Shown in pieces: positions 59,711-64,000 of a DNA stretch of 64,000 nucleotides. The stretch comes from Phaeosaccion multiseriatum (taxonomy: Eukaryota > Ochrophyta, other classes). Position numbers and translations under genes: made by a program. The DNA lies in contig OZ218950.1 of the NCBI GenBank assembly GCA_965112735.1, positions 2,604,001 through 2,668,000 of the forward strand, written 5' to 3'. The first letter of the stretch is position 1. The number at the start of each line of letters is the position of its first letter. The notes under the pieces were generated by a model. That model saw only the letters and a list, made by a program, of their open reading frames with translations. It was not told where the DNA came from and searched no databases.

Positions 59711-60451
59711 GCAGCGGCCTCTGAGTAAGTGCCCGTCAGCTTGGTCAGGAGAGTGGACTTGCCCACACTTCATGGCGCGATGCATGGCCATGACGGTGGT
59801 GCCGGAGGATGGCAAAGGAGGAGCAAAGGAGGGGGGGCGGGGTAGGATCGGGGTCAGCGCGATGCATGGCGTAAAGGGGGTGAGGGGCGATGCCAAGGAG
59901 GACCAAAGGAGGGAAGGACGGTATCAGTTCTCCTTCCACAGAGAGGCTCTCGGACGACAAGCTCCCCACACTGAGCGGCCCAGGCATGGCCACCTTGTCC
60001 CGTCTTACGTCTCACCTTGGAAAGCCCACGAATCCGATGCGCGTATCTCCTGTCTTGGATACCTCGAAGCCTCTACCCCCTCCTCCCCCTCCCCCCTTGG
60101 CTGACGATGCATCGATCAGCTCTCGCTTTAGCTTGGCGATCTTCGCCTTGATGAGCCCCAAGTGGCTGTTGGTGGCTTTGTTTTTTTGTGTCCGAGCATA
60201 CTGGAGGCAGAATAGGGAGGGCGGTGACGTGAGGAGGGGGGGAGGGGGAACAAGAAGGCGCAGTGCTGGAGCTGGAGGCTTTGCGCCCTCAACAGGACGA
60301 CGCGGGCAGCATTCGAGCCCCAAGACCTCTGGCTAAGATTCTCACGGCTGTTCTACGATCGTGAGATGCCACGAGTGCAGTCACAAGCGGTGTTGTCTCC
60401 TCTCGCTCTCCCTCTCTCTTTTGTTACTCTCGTCTCTCTTTTGTTACTCTC

Positions 60452-60496
<45 letters not shown>

Positions 60497-60714
60497 TCAT
60501 CCTCTCTCCCTCTACCTCTCTATCTCTCTCTTTCTCTCTGTCTCTCACACTCTTCCTCCCTATCAGTTCTTCCCCGGTCCATGTACAAAGGTGATGTCCC
60601 CCCTCCCCCCTTCCCTCCAAGTTTGTGGGTAATTGCTGAGCTCGGCTCACGTTCTCCCCTGTCATTCCTCACCTCAGCCTCCAGCGCCGCAATCTTCTCC
60701 TGGATAGGGTCCAT
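54109..60714 (-). CDS. DRG1: Developmentally regulated GTP-binding protein 1 (DRG1/RBG1)
   Basis: Obg/DRG-family GTPase that binds translating ribosomes in known systems. Thirteen exons fit exactly: 60673-60714, 60016-60200, 59710-59767, 59383-59413, 59078-59124, 58739-58893, 58228-58306, 57432-57518, 56996-57085, 56148-56213, 55582-55668, 54526-54657, 54109-54177; 375 aa (human DRG1 367). N-terminal helix-turn-helix ([20 protein letters not shown]), Gly run before [24 protein letters not shown] (G1, Lys79), [19 protein letters not shown] (G3 and switch), MNKID (G4, residues 249-253), ISAAHGW (G5), and a C-terminal TGS domain ending [24 protein letters not shown] and PKGQIPDY mark DRG1 rather than DRG2. 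The tiny exon 59383-59413 codes only the switch region [10 protein letters not shown]. Exons total 1.1 kb of a 6.6-kb gene; introns are almost all simple repeats. Confidence 0.96.
54284..54303 (-). repeat. Dispersed motif 1, diverged intronic copy
   Basis: ATTGTTGGTGATACAAG in DRG1 intron 12; core GTTGGTGATACA kept but CAG flanks partly lost. Confidence 0.65.
54976..55190 (-). repeat. 16-base minisatellite in a DRG1 intron
   Basis: Unit GGCAGGCAGGCCCGTA repeated about six times (to about 55085), then degenerate GGCA tetranucleotides. Confidence 0.9.
56555..56985 (-). repeat. (CACCCT)n-like higher-order repeat
   Basis: Degenerate hexamer array (CACCCT, CACTTT, CATCCT, CAGCCT) in DRG1 intron 9, with longer blocks such as CCTCACTTTCATCCTCACCC recurring, so it has a two-level repeat structure. 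Confidence 0.9.
57238..57392 (-). repeat. Motif 2 array in DRG1 intron 8
   Basis: Repeated CTGCCATCCACTGCCATCC and CCTGCCATCCATCC units, the densest cluster of motif 2 in the window. It may show how the dispersed unit expands into a tandem array. Confidence 0.85.
57860..58210 (-). repeat. (TCTG)n / (CCTG)n tract
   Basis: About 350 bases of TCTG/CCTG tetranucleotides in DRG1 intron 7; on the gene strand CAGA/CAGG. Confidence 0.95.
58368..58445 (-). repeat. (CA)n tract in DRG1 intron 6
   Basis: CA dinucleotide array with two ATGA or CGA breaks. A further GAA/GGA triplet tract (58616-58735) follows it and is the donor end of the same intron. Confidence 0.9.
59143..59163 (-). repeat. Dispersed motif 1 next to a DRG1 acceptor
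   Basis: On the gene strand CTGTATCACCAACTGCT ends about 20 bases before the TTTTGCAG acceptor of exon 5, the same placement as in CAP-D2 introns. Confidence 0.85.
59560..59709 (-). repeat. (CA)n tract ending at a splice donor
   Basis: On the gene strand DRG1 intron 3 starts GTGTGTGTGT directly after the Ala-Ala-Ala codons of exon 3. Confidence 0.9.
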
Positions 60715-60863
60715 GTCTGCTTATCCCGAGTAGCTAAGCGCAGCCTGTAAGGGAGAGAGGAGGAGGGAGAGAGGGGTTCATTACGTAAGATTCTCACCGC
60801 AAAGTGCCATTTGCCCCATCTCTCTCTCTTCCCCCCCGTATCTCTGAGACTTTGAGCTTTGCG
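60715..60863. promoter_or_regulatory. Shared promoter region of DRG1 and DUF1997-like gene
   Basis: Only 149 bases between divergent ATGs, the tightest pair of the window. No TATA box. TAAGATTCTCAC at 60787 recurs at 60335 inside DRG1 intron 1. Confidence 0.5.
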
Positions 60864-62402
60864 ATGGTGGAGGGAAGGAGGAGGAGGCGCCCTCTTACGG
60901 GCTGTACGGCCTTGGTGCTGCTGTGTAAAGGTTGCGGCGCCACCGCGTTTGTAGGCACTCCTGGGGGCGCGGTTAAAGGCGGCACTCTCTCACGGGCTGG
61001 CAAGGCTCAAGTGTGGAGGGAGGGAAGGGAGAGGGCGGTCAGGGAGGACAGGGGTCGACCTCCTGGGAGGTGCTCAAGAGGCTCGGGTCTTGGGGTGAGG
61101 ACAGTGCGGGTTTCAGCAGAGCAAGGGGTGGGGAGAGGAGGAGGAGGAGGAGCGTGGAGAGAGGCAGAAGTGGAAGCAACAGAAAACAAAGCAGGACAAG
61201 AAGCACTAGAGGGGCAATCGGGCAGAGGTAAACCTCTTTCGAAGCGGAGGAGGCTTCGACAGAGAGGGGGGGGCTTGGGGCGGGCGGTGGGAGCGGTCAA
61301 TCGAGGCGTGGACATGTTTTTGTCAGCTGGTGACTTCTTCGGCCAAACGAGCGGGGGGAGAGAGAGGAGAGTGCACCAGCAGGAGCAGGGGGAGATCAAC
61401 CAGAAAGAGCTGAAGAACGAGGAGGCGGGTCACAACGGGGAACTCTGGGAGGACCGCAGCAGCAGTAGCAGCAGCAGTAGCAGTGGCAGGGAAGCAGAGG
61501 ATCTCCTCTCGCACAAGGAGCAGTCTAGAGAGGAGGAGGAGGAGGAGGAGGAGGAGGAGGAGGAGGAGGAGGAGGAGGAGGAGGAAGCGGAAGAGGCGCT
61601 GGACTTCAGTCTTAGTTTTGGGCAGGACAGGGTGAAGGAGAATAGGAAGGATGAGGAGCAACAGAAGGAGGAGGACATGGAGGCCCTGGAGGCGTTTGTG
61701 GCCCAGCTGGATGAGGGGGAGCCACTGGGGGAGGAAGAAATGGAAAAGATTCGGCGTATGCAGCAGGACCAAATGGTGGAGCTACAAAAGCAACTAGGGG
61801 AGCAATGGGGTGGGCAAGCCGGCGGGTGGGCGGCCAAGATGCTGGCAGCAGGGGCGGCCAAGAAAAACAAGGAGCCCAAGCGGCTTCCTGTCAAGGCCAC
61901 GGGAGACTGTGCCAGGTCAGTGAGCATTGTGTGTGTAAGTCCATCCGTAACGTCCGAAACGACCGTAATGGGGCAGCATGAGGGGCAGTATGACGGGTGA
62001 ATAGGCAAGGGCTCCCAGTAGTGGGGCAGGCGGGCGGGGGGCGGGGGCGTCGCTTGGAGAAGGCGTTTGTGTCCTTGACAATACGGAGGAGCTTGTCCGT
62101 GTGGAGGGCGTGGCGTAGTTGACGCTTTTTGCGTCTACTTATCTCCATCCAATGCGCCTTACCCATGAAACACCCGAATGCTTGCCTCTACTCTACACTT
62201 CCCTGTCGCTGCTGCTCTACCTCCCCTCCCCTCCACCTTCCTCAGCCTCGTTGACAGTGCTGCGACCTTGGATGCCTACATGTCGCTGCCAGTGTCTGAG
62301 GTACGTACGAGGGAGAAAGGCTGTAAATGGTGGTGACCCATTCTGAACCAAGTGGTGTGGTTGTTTCCGCCGGACGTTTGCTTGCTCTCTCTCTCTCTCT
62401 CC

Positions 62403-62437
<35 letters not shown>

Positions 62438-64000
62438 CGCCCCCGCCATTATCCTGACCAATTAGTTCCACCCCTCATTGGCAGATGTGTGGTCTCTGTC
62501 GCCAGATGTGTGTTCTCTGTCGCTCTCTTTTCACGTCCGACTGAAGGAAGTGCCCTCTCTCCGACTCAATGCCATTCAATGCCATCTTGATTCTCGTCCT
62601 TTCCCTCGGCCTCTTCCTTAACCCCGTCCTCTGATCTCCATGCATGCACACACACACACATACACACACACACACACACACCTACCCACACACCCACACA
62701 CACACACACACATACACTGGGCAGTACGCGGTCCTAGACAGCAACATGATCACTCGGTTGAGCGATAAGGAATTCCGCTTCAGTTTGCCCCTGAAGGAGT
62801 CGTTGGGCGTCAATCTGACCCCCACTTTGGAGGTGTGTGTGGAGCAGGACATCGACAACAACGTCATCCACATCAAGTCCACGCGCTCTACTCTGTACGG
62901 GTCTGACAGCTCCTCCTCCTCAGAGGTACGGTATCGTTGGTAAGAAGTAGATGGCTCTGGATGGATGGAAATGGATGGCATTTGGAGTCTCAGGCCAACG
63001 CCCTTTATGCTGAGAATCTCTCGTGCAATTCTTCTACCCGCCCCTTAAGAGAGAGTGTCTCGCACGCGCGCTCTATCCCTCTCTCTGTCTCTCGCACCGC
63101 CCCCCGTTCATCACCCCTTCTTTCTCTTCTCTCCCCCCTGGCCTCTTCCTTCCCTCTGTATAGGACGTGGGGACAGCGATTTCCACGAATCAATATGGAC
63201 AAAAGGAGGTGCGGGTGCCGCAGCAGCAGGAGGAGCACGAAGAAGGGGAAGGAGGAGATGCGCCACGCAGCGACGGGGGGCAAACGCCGCGTCGGCAGAA
63301 GCTTGAGTGGGTGGAGGTGGGCTTCAATGCTTCCCTGCGGTGGGGCGAGCAGGACAGCGTGATGAGCGCAGCTTACCCCCCCACACAGAGAGGTTGGAGG
63401 AAGAAGAGGAGGTCGGTTGTAAGTGACATGAGTGAGCGAAACGGAACGGTGGCGAATGATGGGACATATAGGTCGACGAGGGCAACGTCGGCAGTTACAC
63501 TGGGGGTTACAGAAGGAGAAGGGCAACGCTATCGGCACGAAACGGAGGGGCGCTTCGGCAGTTTCAAGAGCGAGAGCGAGGTTGAGAGCGACGGCGATGT
63601 CAGCGGTGACGTGAGCACGCTGCTGTGCTCCACACAGGTGGAGGTGGCGGTGACCATCCCGGCTCCGTACTGCAACGTGTTGCCACTGCGTCTTATGCGG
63701 CCGGTGAGTGGGTAGAGAAGAGGGGAGAATGGCCAGAGCATGAATGAGTACCCAGAGTGAGAATGGGGCAGAGAGAGAGAGAGACGACAGAGTTGAGATT
63801 GGGCATCTTAGAGTGGGCAGAGTATAAGGGACAGAGTAAAGTGGGGAGAGGAAGAATGCGCATCGCCCGTCAGCCATCAAGCGAAGCTGGAAATGGATAG
63901 TGCAGGGCCTCAAACTCAAACTGCCCCCCTCCCCCCTTGCCGCTCCCTTGGCGCCCATTCAATCCGCCTCTCTCAGGCGATGGGAGCGGTCATGTCTTCT
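60864..64000 (+). CDS. Plastid-targeted DUF1997-like protein (3' end outside window)
   Basis: Five exons seen: 60864-61915, 62246-62300, 62725-62925, 63164-63703, 63977 onward (about 616 residues before the last exon). ATG at 60864 is chosen over the GTG at 60804 because it starts a signal peptide (GCTALVLLCKGCGATAF) ending at the Phe of an ASAFAP-like site, the secondary-plastid signature. A long Arg/Gly-rich, then Glu-rich, disordered region fills exon 1. The conserved part starts LPVKATGDCARSLVDSAATLDAYMSLPVSEYAVLDSNMI and continues through FRFSLPLKESLGVNLTPTLEV, which I recognise as like DUF1997 proteins shared by cyanobacteria and plastid-bearing algae; their biochemical role is unknown. 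Exon 4 adds VEVGFNASLRWGEQ and VEVAVTIPAPYCNVLPLRLM with a charged insert between. Domain name is a by-eye match and should be held loosely. Confidence 0.75.

Noticed and set aside
60240-60360. Possible small RNA gene in DRG1 intron 1 (GC-rich unique block)
   Set aside because: No tRNA, snRNA or snoRNA box pattern could be assembled; only a repeated TAAGATTCTCAC word was found.

Overview
This window is a piece of a eukaryotic nuclear genome. Every protein gene but none of the spacers is cut by short GT-AG introns that can be placed so that the flanking exons stay in frame. Two proteins carry N-termini of the kind used for secondary plastids: a signal peptide ending at a Phe (ATAF and TNGF), one followed by a twin-arginine-like lumen signal. 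That, the SLC35E3-type transporter, the CaMKK-like kinase joined to PP2C and the DUF1997-like plastid protein point to an ochrophyte (photosynthetic stramenopile). The very high GC, the load of simple repeats and the recurrent WMAVDG-type repeat make a eustigmatophyte near Nannochloropsis a reasonable guess, but the name is inference.

Layout, left to right: WDR3/Utp12 of the small-subunit processome (minus, start in window, 3' part off the left edge); an SF2 DExH helicase (minus) split by one in-frame TAG; condensin subunit CAP-D2 (plus, 12 exons); a giant USP34-like deubiquitinase (minus, 9 exons, about 3836 aa); an SGF11/ATXN7L3-like SAGA factor (plus); a predicted thylakoid-lumen protein (minus); an SLC35E3-like sugar-nucleotide transporter (plus); an about 4094-aa protein that joins two cyclic-nucleotide-binding domains, a CaMKK-like kinase and a PP2C phosphatase (minus); the GTPase DRG1 (minus, 13 exons); and a plastid-targeted DUF1997-like protein (plus, runs off the right edge). 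The genes do not form an operon-like pathway. Four neighbouring pairs are divergent and share starts only 149 to about 440 bases apart, so bidirectional promoters are likely.

The most unusual content lies in the repeats. A motif of about 20 bases with core TGTATCACCAACTGCTG (reverse GTTGGTGATACAG) recurs at least 18 times, in both orientations, in introns close to splice sites and inside coding exons, where it is read in several frames (LVIQ, VGDTA, SPTA). A second dispersed motif, TGGATGGCAGTGGATGG, also sits at intron edges and supplies a splice acceptor once and the start of an intron once. Many introns begin with a tandem repeat whose phase is set by the 5' splice site. A 400-base element with terminal inverted repeats (a MITE) lies between the fusion-kinase gene and DRG1. 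The strongest protein-level novelty is the CNBD-CNBD-kinase-PP2C gene, whose domain order is a permutation of the PP2C-CNBD-CNBD-kinase order known in plants. Exon borders were read by eye and checked only for frame and splice consensus.
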